From positions 1 to 12,794 of the forward strand of contig JBQCIO010000289.1 in the NCBI GenBank assembly GCA_051953655.1: a stretch of 12,794 nucleotides of DNA, in the 5' to 3' direction. The notes below the pieces were generated by a model. It searched no databases. It was not told the origin of the DNA and saw only the letters and a list, made by a program, of their open reading frames with translations. This document shows, piece by piece, positions 1 through 8,683 of this stretch. Source of the DNA: JBQCHF01 sp051953655. GTDB taxonomy: Bacteria > Actinomycetota > Actinomycetes > Motilibacterales > Motilibacteraceae. Position 1 is the stretch's first letter. The number at the start of each line of letters is the position of its first letter. The position numbers and the translations under genes are program-made.

Positions 1-1179
1 GATCCGGTAGACCCGGTCCCGCTCGTCCTTGGCCGCCTGCACCTCGGCCAGCGCCCGCAGCGCCTGGGGTGAGCACTCCCCGTGCGCCTTCACCGCGCGG
101 CGGTGCTCGGCCTGGGCGTTCTCCACCGCCTGCTTCACATCCGAGCGGGCCAGCCCGCGCTGGCGCAGCCCCTCGGCACGGACCAGGTCGAACATGCGCC
201 TCGCCTGCAACGGCTCGGACTTGATCACCAGGCTGGACGAGCGCACCACCGTGCCGGCATCCGGCCCAGGGTCCGAGGCCGGGTCGTCGACCTCCCAGTC
301 GTTGTCCCAGCCGCCCTCGGTGTTGGCGTCCTCCACCAGCACCACCGACTTGCCCGCCAGCGACGCCGCCCGCTCCTTCTCGGCCAGGCCCGGAACCAGA
401 CGCACCATCGCCCGCCGGACCCGCGCCCGGAACTGCGGCAACGAGTCCCTGCCCGCGTGCGGCAGCACCCAGTCCAGCACGTCGGGCAGCTTCTCGGCCG
501 GGCAGGCCGCGGACTCCTCCAGCAGCACCGTGCACTGCTGCCAGGTCATCTCCCCCGCCGCCATCCGATCCCGCGCCGCCCGGTACCCAGTCGCGAGCTT
601 GCGCGCCCGCCGCACCTGGAACGTCATCGACCCCAACGGCCGACGCAACGCCAGCGCCAGCTCGTCCTCCCGCGCGGTCTTCGCGAGGGCCACCCGCTCG
701 CGCTCCATCCTCGACGCACCCCGCGCCACCTTCGGCAGCGGCACCAGCGGCACCGCCGCCCCGTGCAGGGCCCGCTGGTAGGCCGCCTGCACCCGGTCCA
801 GCTGCTTCTCCAGCGCCACCACCAGATCGACCCGCTCATCCTCGGGCAGCAGCAACGGATCCAGCCCCACCAGGTCATCCACCAGCCCATAGGAGGACGG
901 GTCGGCCAGGCCGGTCGCGATCCGCTGCGAGAACGCCGCGAACCGCTGCCCCGCACCCTCCTCCACCTGCACGTCGTCCGCGTCCCAGTCCACCCCCTGC
1001 GAGGCGAACCACTCCCGCAGCGCGTACTCCTCGTGCGCCAGCTCCCACGCCTCATCGGCCGTGGGCAGGTTCTGCGCCCACCCCGGCGGCCGATCGTCCA
1101 ACGTCACGTACCCCCACGACAACGCCGAGGACGCCACCGGCACGGCGACGTCCTCGACAGGAGCGGGGGCGGAAGACAT
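1..1179 (-). CDS. DUF222/13E12-type protein (HNH endonuclease family), 5' part, truncated by window edge
   Basis: The minus strand is open from an ATG at 1179 to base 1 (393 codons, no stop), so the C-terminus lies outside the window. The protein begins MSSAPAPVEDVAVPVASSAL. A DUF222-like core covers roughly residues 95-275, with the family-typical stretch LALALRRPLGSMTFQVRRA near residue 175-195 and then QQCTVLLEESAACPAEKLPD. Members of this family (13E12 repeat proteins of mycobacteria) usually end in an HNH nuclease domain; that part is not visible here. After about residue 275 there is an acidic stretch rich in D, E, G and P, then a charged, coiled-coil-like segment rich in Q, A, E and R, which is unusual for the family. 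The ATG is chosen because a promoter places transcription start exactly on it and a LexA-type box overlaps that promoter. Codons end in G (GTG, CTG, GCG, CGG) more often than in the neighbours. The cellular role of the family is poorly known; a DNA-damage or mobile-DNA role is inferred. Family call fairly sure, nuclease activity unproven. Confidence 0.8.
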   Translation of the reverse strand, partial: MSSAPAPVEDVAVPVASSALSWGYVTLDDRPPGWAQNLPTADEAWELAHEEYALREWFASQGVDWDADDVQVEEGAGQRFAAFSQRIATGLADPSSYGLVDDLVGLDPLLLPEDERVDLVVALEKQLDRVQAAYQRALHGAAVPLVPLPKVARGASRMERERVALAKTAREDELALALRRPLGSMTFQVRRARKLATGYRAARDRMAAGEMTWQQCTVLLEESAACPAEKLPDVLDWVLPHAGRDSLPQFRARVRRAMVRLVPGLAEKERAASLAGKSVVLVEDANTEGGWDNDWEVDDPASDPGPDAGTVVRSSSLVIKSEPLQARRMFDLVRAEGLRQRGLARSDVKQAVENAQAEHRRAVKAHGECSPQALRALAEVQAAKDERDRVYRI

Positions 1180-1185
1180 GCAGTC

Positions 1186-1214
1186 ATCGTACTCGTGTTC
1201 GAGAAGTGCCACAA
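1186..1214 (-). promoter_or_regulatory. Leaderless sigma-A-type promoter of the DUF222 gene
   Basis: On the minus strand a -35 hexamer TTGTGG (1214-1209) is followed after 17 nt by a -10 hexamer TACGAT (1191-1186). Only 6 nt (GACTGC) separate the -10 from the ATG at 1179, so transcription should start on the A of the start codon. The gene would have no 5' UTR, and no Shine-Dalgarno is visible. Leaderless mRNAs with a TANNNT -10 at this distance are common in actinobacteria. Seen from sequence only. Confidence 0.6.
1187..1202 (-). promoter_or_regulatory. LexA/SOS box overlapping the DUF222 promoter
   Basis: On the minus strand the site reads TCGAAC-ACGA-GTACGA. It differs at one position from the actinobacterial/mycobacterial SOS box TCGAAC-N4-GTTCGA. 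It covers most of the spacer and most of the -10 of the promoter, where a bound LexA would block RNA polymerase. In Mycobacterium tuberculosis several 13E12-repeat genes are known LexA targets, which fits the gene family here. Regulation by LexA is inferred from the site and the gene family. Confidence 0.65.
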
Positions 1215-1385
1215 CCCCCGGAAGGCGAGTTTCCGTTGCGTATGCTGTGTTTCTTGACCGCGACCGCCATCGGCGGACGTTCCGCACCCGGCCGCCCGAT
1301 CCCGCGCCGCCGACCGTCCCCGTCGTCAGCGCCTTTCGCCCAGTCGGCTCGGCGACCGACGGTCGACTCCGGACTCTCTGCTGGC

Positions 1386-2915
1386 TCAGACCTCCACGAC
1401 AGCCAGCCCGACCACCTCGACCTCCCCCGCAACGCGCGGCTCCACCCGACCCGGCAACACGAAGACCGCACCGAGCGCCCCTAGAAAGCAGACGACCCCC
1501 ACCAGCAGGCTGCTGCTGTGCAGCCCGGCCATGAACGCGTCCCGCACGGCCTGCGCCACCTGCGCCGAGCCGGCGCCCAGGGCGACCCCGGCGCCGACGG
1601 AGTCCTGCGCCGCGGCGAGCGCCGGCCCGGGCAGCAGACGGCCGGCGGCGTCCGCCAGCTGAGCGGCATATACCGACGAGAAGACCGAACCCACCACGGC
1701 CACCCCGAGCGTGCCGCCCAGCTCCCGGGTGGCGTCGTTGACCGCGGACCCCACGCCGGCCCGGGCCGGCGGCAGAACGAGCAGGATCGACTCGGTGGCC
1801 GGGATGGAGATGAGGCCCATGCCCAGGCCCATCAGCACCATCTGCGGCACGACGACGGTGGCGTAGGGCGCGTCGACGTCGATGACCGAGATCCAGGCGA
1901 AGGCGGAGCCGAAGAGCACCAGGCCGGTCGTGACGACGGCACGGGTTCCGATGCGAGGTGCCAGCCGTGCCCCGACCACCGAGGCGACGGCGATGCACAC
2001 GGCCACCGGCAGGATCCTGGCACCGGTCGACAGGGCGCCGTAGCCGCGCACGAACTGGAAGTACTGCGTGATGAGGAAGATGAAGCCGAACAGTGAGAAG
2101 AACGTGAGGGTCACGGCGCCGCTGGCTCCGGAGAACCGCCGGTCGGCGAAGAGGGTGACGTCCAGCATCGGGTGCGCCGCCCGTCGCTCCGCCAGGACGA
2201 ACACCGCCAGCAGGAGCGCGCTGCCCAGCAGACCGCCGAGGGTGCGGGCCGAGGTCCAACCCCACTGCGGCGCCTCGATCAGGGTGGCCACGAGCAGCCC
2301 GCTGGCCGCGACGGAGAGCCCGAGCCCGGGCAGGTCGAGCGGCGGAACCGAAGGGTCACGGGACTCCGGCACCAGCACGAGCGTCATCGCGATCGCCACC
2401 AGCGCCAGCGGGATCAGCGCCAGGAACACGCTGCCCCAGTAGAAGTGCTCCAGCAGCAGGCCTCCCGTCACCGGCCCGGCCGCCACGCCGAGCCCGACCA
2501 CCGCGCCCCACACGCCCAGCGCGGCCGCCCGTTCCCTGCGGTCCCGGAAGGTGTTGCTGATGACCGACAGCGTGGTCGGGAAGACCAGCGCGGCGAACAT
2601 CCCCATCACGGCCCGGGCGGCGACGAGCTGCGCGGCCGAGTGCAGCGACGCCCCCACGGCGCTTGCGACCGCGAACCCGAGCAGCCCGACGACCAGCGCC
2701 GGCCGGCGGCCGAAGCGGTCGGACAGGCTCCCCGCCGCGAGCACCAGGGCCGCGAAGGCGAGGTTGTAGCCGTCGACGATCCACTGCAGCGCGCTGGTGC
2801 CCGCATCGAGGTCCCGGGACAGATGCGGGAGCGCGACGTTCACGATGGTCGTGTCGAGATTGATGGCGAGCACCGCGAGGCAGACCGCGGCGAGGGTGCC
2901 GTACTTCCGTGGCAT
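1386..2915 (-). CDS. MFS drug:H+ antiporter, DHA2 (14-TM, EmrB/QacA-like)
   Basis: This is a 509-residue inner-membrane exporter, the usual length for 14-TM DHA2 transporters. Visible signatures are LDTTIVNVALP in TM1 (about residues 20-30), the loop 2-3 motif A GSLSDRFGRR (about 62-71), and the antiporter motif C region GLGVAAGPVTGGLL in TM5. Many hydrophobic segments continue to the C-terminus. It is expected to use the proton gradient to expel a small hydrophobic or cationic compound; the substrate cannot be read. The ATG at 2915 (MPRKYGTLAAV) is preferred over an upstream in-frame ATG at 2972. AGGAG lies 8 nt before it, and the upstream ATG would sit inside the operator. The gene is divergent from a TetR regulator that almost certainly represses it. 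Family call is confident. Confidence 0.9.
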   Translation of the reverse strand: MPRKYGTLAAVCLAVLAINLDTTIVNVALPHLSRDLDAGTSALQWIVDGYNLAFAALVLAAGSLSDRFGRRPALVVGLLGFAVASAVGASLHSAAQLVAARAVMGMFAALVFPTTLSVISNTFRDRRERAAALGVWGAVVGLGVAAGPVTGGLLLEHFYWGSVFLALIPLALVAIAMTLVLVPESRDPSVPPLDLPGLGLSVAASGLLVATLIEAPQWGWTSARTLGGLLGSALLLAVFVLAERRAAHPMLDVTLFADRRFSGASGAVTLTFFSLFGFIFLITQYFQFVRGYGALSTGARILPVAVCIAVASVVGARLAPRIGTRAVVTTGLVLFGSAFAWISVIDVDAPYATVVVPQMVLMGLGMGLISIPATESILLVLPPARAGVGSAVNDATRELGGTLGVAVVGSVFSSVYAAQLADAAGRLLPGPALAAAQDSVGAGVALGAGSAQVAQAVRDAFMAGLHSSSLLVGVVCFLGALGAVFVLPGRVEPRVAGEVEVVGLAVVEV

Positions 2916-2952
2916 GACAAGAGCTCCTGGTCCCTCGGCAATCAGCGTCGCC

Positions 2953-2973
2953 CATGTGGACGGCGTCAACATG
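2953..2973. promoter_or_regulatory. Palindromic operator copy 1 for the TetR/MFS pair
   Basis: A 21-bp imperfect palindrome has left arm CATGTGGACG, a central G, and right arm CGTCAACATG; the arms pair at 9 of 10 positions. It lies 38-58 nt upstream of the MFS ATG. Its minus strand contains TTGACG (2969-2964), which could be the -35 of the MFS promoter, with a weak -10 (GCTGAT) 17 nt further on. A repressor bound here would block the MFS gene. The site recurs with 17 of 21 identities at 2990-3010. Confidence 0.7.
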
Positions 2974-2989
2974 GGTGAGCAGACCAGAG

Positions 2990-3010
2990 GATGTGGGCGG
3001 TGTCAACATT
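2990..3010. promoter_or_regulatory. Palindromic operator copy 2 for the TetR/MFS pair
   Basis: This copy reads GATGTGGGCG-G-TGTCAACATT and shares 17 of 21 bases with the copy at 2953-2973; the two centres are 37 bp apart. It ends 8 bp before the probable -10 of the tetR gene, so it would autoregulate the repressor. Paired operators between divergent tetR and exporter genes are typical of this family. Binding by the adjacent TetR is inferred. Confidence 0.65.
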
Positions 3011-3018
3011 GGCCCGGC

Positions 3019-3024
3019 TAGGAT
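3019..3024 (+). promoter_or_regulatory. Probable -10 element of tetR-type gene (near-leaderless)
   Basis: TAGGAT matches TANNNT and lies 7 nt before the GTG at 3032, so the mRNA would start at or next to the start codon. No good -35 is visible at the expected distance; operator copy 2 occupies that position. This supports the GTG at 3032 over the longer reading from 2954. Confidence 0.4.
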
Positions 3025-3031
3025 CTGGGGC

Positions 3032-3610
3032 GTGAGCACCTACCACCACGGCAACCTGCGCGCGGCGCTGATCGATGTCGCCGTCGACCAGGCGCGCGAG
3101 GGCGGGGCTCAGGCGGTGGTGCTCCGGGACGCGGCGCGCCGCGTCGGCGTCTCCCACAACGCGGCCTACCGGCACTTCGCCGACCGCGAGGAGCTGCTGG
3201 GCGCGGTGGCCGAGCACGGCGCGCAGCTGCTGGAGGACCGGATGCGCGAGGGGCTCGCCGCGGTGCGCACTCGCGACCGGGCCACTCGCGCCCGTCGGCG
3301 ACTCGAGGAGGTCGGCCGCGCCTACGTCCACTTCGCCCTGGCCGAGCCGGGACTGTTCGCGAGCGCCTTCGGGCACGGCAAGGCGCCCGGGCTCGACGGT
3401 CCCTACCTGCTGCTGAACCAGGTGCTCGACGAGCTCGTCGACGCCGGCGTCGTCCCCCCCGAGCGGCGGCCCGGCGCCGACGTCACCTGCTGGGCCGCCG
3501 TGCACGGCTTCGCCATGCTCTGCCTGCAGGGCCCCCTGCAGCAGCTGCCCGAGACCGAGCGTGAGCACGAGCTCGACGGACTCCTCGCCCGGACCACGCG
3601 GGGGCTCTAG
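3032..3610 (+). CDS. TetR/AcrR-family repressor with WHG-type C-terminal domain
   Basis: A 192-residue DNA-binding regulator. The N-terminus (STYHHGNLRAALIDVAVDQA) is the classic start of the TetR subfamily with a TetR_C_33/WHG ligand domain. The helix-turn-helix follows in about residues 28-56 (VVLRDAARRVGVSHNAAYRHF). The C-terminal half carries WAAVHGFAML near residues 154-163, the WHG-type motif. The GTG at 3032 was chosen because a longer reading from an ATG at 2954 would prepend 26 residues encoded by the operator region. The gene is divergent from the MFS exporter, with two shared palindromes between them. It probably represses both genes until a ligand, likely an exporter substrate, binds. 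Its stop lies 9 nt from the stop of the convergent CBS gene, leaving no room for a separate terminator. Confidence 0.9.
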   Translation: MSTYHHGNLRAALIDVAVDQAREGGAQAVVLRDAARRVGVSHNAAYRHFADREELLGAVAEHGAQLLEDRMREGLAAVRTRDRATRARRRLEEVGRAYVHFALAEPGLFASAFGHGKAPGLDGPYLLLNQVLDELVDAGVVPPERRPGADVTCWAAVHGFAMLCLQGPLQQLPETEREHELDGLLARTTRGL

Positions 3611-3619
3611 GCGCGCACG

Positions 3620-4033
3620 TCAGGCCACGATCACCTCGACGAACTGGGCGATCATGTCCTCGGGCAGGTGCCGGCCCAGGTCCGCCTCGGTGATGATGCC
3701 GACCGCCCGATGGTTCTCGATGACCGGCAACCGCCGGATGCGGTGCTCCTCCATCATCGACAGGACGGCGGAGATGTCGGCGTCGGCGTCGATGACGAAC
3801 GGCTCGCCCTGGGCCAGCACCCCGGCGGTCATGGTCCGCGGGTCCTCCCCCGCAGCGACGCACTTCACCACGATGTCGCGGTCGGTGATCATCCCGTGCA
3901 GCCGGTCGTCCTGGCCGCACACCGGCAGCGCCCCGACGTCGAGCTGGCGCATCCGGCGGGCGGCGTCGAGCAGCGTCTCGCGCTCCCCGATGCACTCGAT
4001 GCCCAGGTGCATGATGTCTCGCGCGGTCGTCAT
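3620..4033 (-). CDS. hrp1: Two-CBS-domain protein, Hrp1-like (hypoxic response protein 1 homologue)
   Basis: A 137-residue cytoplasmic protein made of two tandem CBS domains (about residues 7-60 and 72-125). It starts MTTARDIM and contains GALPVCGQDDRLHGMITDRD, then RRLPVIENHRAVGIITEADL, closely resembling M. tuberculosis Hrp1 (Rv2626c) as I recall it. Cys14 and Cys39 are present at the positions reported to form the Hrp1 disulphide. CBS pairs normally bind adenosyl ligands or sense energy or redox state; the biochemical role of Hrp1 is unresolved. The ATG at 4033 has GGGAGG 5 nt upstream; a longer frame from 4240 would run back through the end of ppsA. In mycobacteria hrp1 belongs to the DosR/DevR dormancy regulon. 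A DevR-like box lies 89 nt upstream here. Gene symbol by homology. Confidence 0.87.
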   Translation of the reverse strand: MTTARDIMHLGIECIGERETLLDAARRMRQLDVGALPVCGQDDRLHGMITDRDIVVKCVAAGEDPRTMTAGVLAQGEPFVIDADADISAVLSMMEEHRIRRLPVIENHRAVGIITEADLGRHLPEDMIAQFVEVIVA

Positions 4034-4056
4034 CGCGGCCTCCCTCGCGCCGGCCG

Positions 4057-4115
4057 CGGTCGCCCCGGTGGCGACCGGGTCCCGACCCGCGAGAGTCTCG
4101 ATCGGGTGGGACCCG
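4057..4115 (-). terminator. Two tandem hairpins between ppsA and the hrp1-like gene
   Basis: The first inverted repeat pairs 4076-4089 (CGGGTCCCGACCCG) with 4103-4115 (CGGGTGGGACCCG): 13 pairs, one bulged base and a 13-nt loop. The second, overlapping it by 2 nt, is a perfect 8-bp stem, CGGTCGCC (4057-4064) with GGCGACCG (4070-4077), and a 5-nt loop. They lie 29-87 nt after the ppsA stop. There is no U tract, as is usual in high-GC actinobacteria. They may end ppsA transcription. The first repeat also contains GGGAC half-sites and could instead be an operator for the hrp1-like gene. Confidence 0.5.
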
Positions 4116-4121
4116 GCGCCG

Positions 4122-4136
4122 AGGGCCGAAGGTCCT
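4122..4136 (-). promoter_or_regulatory. DevR/DosR-like box upstream of the hrp1-like gene
   Basis: On the minus strand the site reads AGGACCTTCGGCCCT. It resembles the actinobacterial DevR/DosR box, whose core is GGGAC-N4-G(T/G)CCC, with one mismatch at the first G. It lies just after the ppsA stop and 89-103 nt before the hrp1-like ATG. Because hrp1 is a DosR target in M. tuberculosis, the site and gene fit each other. No convincing -10 was found downstream. Recognition by a DevR protein is inferred. Confidence 0.5.
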
Positions 4137-4143
4137 ACTGGGT

Positions 4144-6530
<2,387 letters not shown>

Positions 6531-6534
<4 letters not shown>

Positions 6535-7499
6535 GCTCCGCCTTTCGATCCGGTGCGAGGGGTGCGGTTGCTGCCCGCGGGGTGGCCAGAGAGATAGCTC
6601 AGCGAGGTGGTGCCCAGGGACGCCGACCCGAGCGAACGGGACGCCGCACGGAGGGTCTGGAGGATGACGGCCGCCATCTCCTCCACCGACTTGGTGGAGG
6701 AGTCGACCACCGGGACGCGGTGGGTGCGGAACAGCGAGGCGGCGCGGCGCAGCTCGTAGGTGCACTGCTCCAGCGAGGCGTACTTCGAGCCGGGCCGGCG
6801 CTCCTGCCGCACCTGGCTGAGGCGAGCAGGCGTCGTGGTGATGCCGAAGCAGCGCTCCCGCATGCCGCGCAGCGGGCGCGGCAGGTCGGACTCGGCCAGG
6901 TCCTCGTCCAGCAGCGGGTAGTTGGCGACGAACAGTCCGTGCTGGAGAGCGAGGTACATCGTCGTGGGGGTCTTGCCGCACCGCGACGGCGCCACCAGGA
7001 CGACGTCGGCCTTGTCCAGCGCGCGCAGGCTCTGGCCGTCGTCGTGCTCGATGGCGTACTCGACCGCCTGCATCCGGGTGTTGTAGCGCTTGACGTCGCC
7101 GACCCCGTGCAGCCGCGCGGCCACCCGCGCGCCCTGCACGCCGAGGATCGACTCCACCCGGCCCATGTGCATCTCGAAGAAGTCGATGATCGGCACCGTG
7201 GAGGTGTGCAGCACCCTGCGGATCTCGTCGGTGGCCGCGGTGGTGAACGCGAGCGGCGTGACCGGGCCCTTGCCCGCGTCGTCGAGCTCGCGGACCACCT
7301 GCTCGGCGTCCTCCACCGAGGAGATGAAGGGGATGAGCCGGCGCTCGAAGCGCAGGTGCGGGAACTGGATGAGCAGGGCGTTGCCCATGGTCTCGGCGCT
7401 GATGCCGGTGCTGTCCGAGAGGAAGAAGACGGGCACGACAGGGAACTCGGCGGCAGAGTCAGCCGCCGGCTCGCCAGCCCGCACGCTGCCGTCCGTCAC
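6531..7499 (-). CDS. ppsR: PEP synthase regulatory protein (bifunctional kinase/pyrophosphorylase, DUF299)
   Basis: 322 residues from a GTG at 7499. It belongs to the family that switches PEP synthase off by ADP-dependent phosphorylation of the Thr beside the catalytic His, and on again by Pi-dependent dephosphorylation. The family start VFFLSDSTGISAETMGNALL is at about residues 24-43. PIIDFFEMHMGRVESILG follows at about 103-120, and the P-loop APSRCGKTPT at 170-179. The target Thr421 is intact in the adjacent PpsA. The protein exceeds the usual ~275 residues through an N-terminal extension of about 20 residues and a Ser/Gly/Arg-rich C-terminal tail of about 40. The start is uncertain: an in-frame GTG at 7526 falls inside an inverted repeat, and the Shine-Dalgarno at either is weak. 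The gene overlaps ppsA by 4 nt. Confidence 0.93.
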
Positions 7500-7519
7500 G
7501 CCATGCCGTCCCGTCGTCC

Positions 7520-7539
7520 GTGCCACGCCGTCGTGGCAC
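7520..7539. promoter_or_regulatory. Perfect inverted repeat upstream of ppsR
   Basis: GTGCCACG and CGTGGCAC are perfect 8-bp arms around a 4-bp centre, 21-40 nt before the chosen ppsR start. It could be an operator for the ppsR-ppsA operon or a hairpin near the ribosome-binding region. No known actinobacterial consensus was matched with confidence, and no clear promoter was found around it. Confidence 0.4.
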
Positions 7540-7585
7540 CCGGTCCGAATGTGCCCCTGCCGCGCCTGGCGTATGCAGCCGAGCG

Positions 7586-7627
7586 CGCGCAGGGCCCGCC
7601 CGGACACCTCCGGGCGGGCCCTGCGCG
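7586..7627 (-). terminator. Strong hairpin terminator of the amidohydrolase-DUF59-adh operon
   Basis: A perfect 18-bp stem pairs 7586-7603 (CGCGCAGGGCCCGCCCGG) with 7610-7627 (CCGGGCGGGCCCTGCGCG) around the 6-nt loop ACACCT. It begins 31 nt after the adh stop. It is almost entirely GC and has no U tract, as expected of actinobacterial terminators. It separates the adh operon from the ppsR-ppsA operon on the same strand. Confidence 0.85.
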
Positions 7628-7657
7628 ACGTGCGACGGGGTCCGGCGGCGGCGCCGG

Positions 7658-8683
7658 TCAGGGGACGAGGATGGCACGCCCCCGGACGCGGCCCGCATCC
7701 AGGTCGTCGATCGCCTCCTGGAACTGGTCCAGCCGGTACTTGCTGGTGTGCAGCGTGACCGCCTTGCGGGCGGCCAGCGCCATGAGCTCGACCAGGTCGT
7801 TGTAGGAGCCGACCAGGTTGCCGATGAAGTTGATCTCGGTGGAGATGATGTCGATCGTCGGGACGTCGATGTTCTCCCCGTAGCCGACCACGTGGTAGTC
7901 CCCGGCCCGCCGCAGCATCCGCACGCCCTCCGCGGTGGACCCGCCCTCGCCGACGAAGTCGATCACCGTCTCGGCGCCGTTGCCGTCGGTCAGCTCGAGC
8001 ACGCGGTCCACCTGCGACCCGTCGGCGACGACGCCGTGGTCGGCCCCGATCGTGGTGGCCAGCTTGACCGCGTCGGGGTTGCGGTCGACCACGATGATCT
8101 CGGCCGGGCTGAGCGCCTTGAGCACCTGGATGCCGATGTGCCCGAGGCCGCCGGCGCCGATGATGACGCACCGGTCGCCGGCCCGCAGCCGCCGGGCCGC
8201 CTTGGCCACCGCGTGGTAGGCGGTGAGGCCGGCGTCGGCGAGTGCGGCGACGTCCGACGGCTCCAGCGAGTCGTCGATCTTCACCACGCTGCGGGCGGAG
8301 GTCTTGAGGTAGTCCGCGTAGCCACCGTCGGTGTCGATGCCCGGGAACTGCGAGTTCTCGCAGTGCACGTCGTCGCCGAAGCGGCAGGCGCGGCACAGCC
8401 CGCAGGTGATGAGCGGGTGCACGATCACCTTGTCGCCCTCGCGGACGTTGGTGACCGCGCTGCCCACGGCGCTCACCCAGCCGGCGTTCTCGTGCCCGAT
8501 CGTGTAGGGCAGGGCCACGCCGGACTTCTCCGCCCACTGGCCCTCGAGGATGTGCAGGTCGGTGCGGCAGACCCCCGCTCCCCCGATCTTCACCACGACG
8601 TCGAACGGGCCGGTCACCTGAGGGTCGGGGACCTCCGTCATCTGCAGCGGCTGGTGGTAGCCGACGACCTGGACTGCTCTCAT
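7658..8683 (-). CDS. Zinc-dependent, probably NAD-linked (secondary) alcohol dehydrogenase
   Basis: A 341-residue medium-chain dehydrogenase/reductase. Catalytic zinc ligands are Cys39 (GVCRTD), His64-Glu65 (GHEN) and Asp150 (ADAGLTAYHA). An Asp third ligand is also found in Rhodococcus secondary ADHs such as ADH-A. The structural zinc uses Cys94, 97, 100 and 108. The Rossmann motif GAGGLG is at 176-181, and Asp200 at the end of the second strand favours NAD over NADP. The enzyme probably oxidises a short or secondary alcohol (2-propanol to acetone is the obvious candidate in this gene context) or works in reverse; the substrate is inferred. The ATG at 8683 (MRAVQVVGYHQ) has GAGGTGA 7 nt upstream and overlaps the DUF59 stop as ATGA. 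It is the last gene of the operon, followed by a strong hairpin. Confidence 0.93.
   Translation of the reverse strand: MRAVQVVGYHQPLQMTEVPDPQVTGPFDVVVKIGGAGVCRTDLHILEGQWAEKSGVALPYTIGHENAGWVSAVGSAVTNVREGDKVIVHPLITCGLCRACRFGDDVHCENSQFPGIDTDGGYADYLKTSARSVVKIDDSLEPSDVAALADAGLTAYHAVAKAARRLRAGDRCVIIGAGGLGHIGIQVLKALSPAEIIVVDRNPDAVKLATTIGADHGVVADGSQVDRVLELTDGNGAETVIDFVGEGGSTAEGVRMLRRAGDYHVVGYGENIDVPTIDIISTEINFIGNLVGSYNDLVELMALAARKAVTLHTSKYRLDQFQEAIDDLDAGRVRGRAILVP

Noticed and set aside
82..1257. 391-codon open frame on the plus strand over the left end
   Set aside because: Its composition (Arg, His, Pro, Gln rich) is that of an antisense shadow. The minus strand gives a recognisable DUF222 protein with promoter and LexA box.
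1206..1484. Short plus-strand frame between the DUF222 gene and the MFS gene
   Set aside because: No family resemblance, no convincing ribosome-binding site, and it overlaps the MFS 3' end. The 1215-1385 gap shows no supported gene or clear terminator; only a 5-bp stem near 1353-1365.
2954..3031. N-terminal extension of the TetR protein from an upstream ATG
   Set aside because: The extension is encoded by the two operator copies and is not TetR-like. The GTG at 3032 gives the typical STYHHGNLR start and has a -10 just upstream.
6535..8537. 668-codon fusion frame covering ppsR and much of the adh region in another frame
   Set aside because: Only the part from 7499 downward is PpsR. The upstream part is an out-of-frame reading of adh and crosses its 18-bp terminator.
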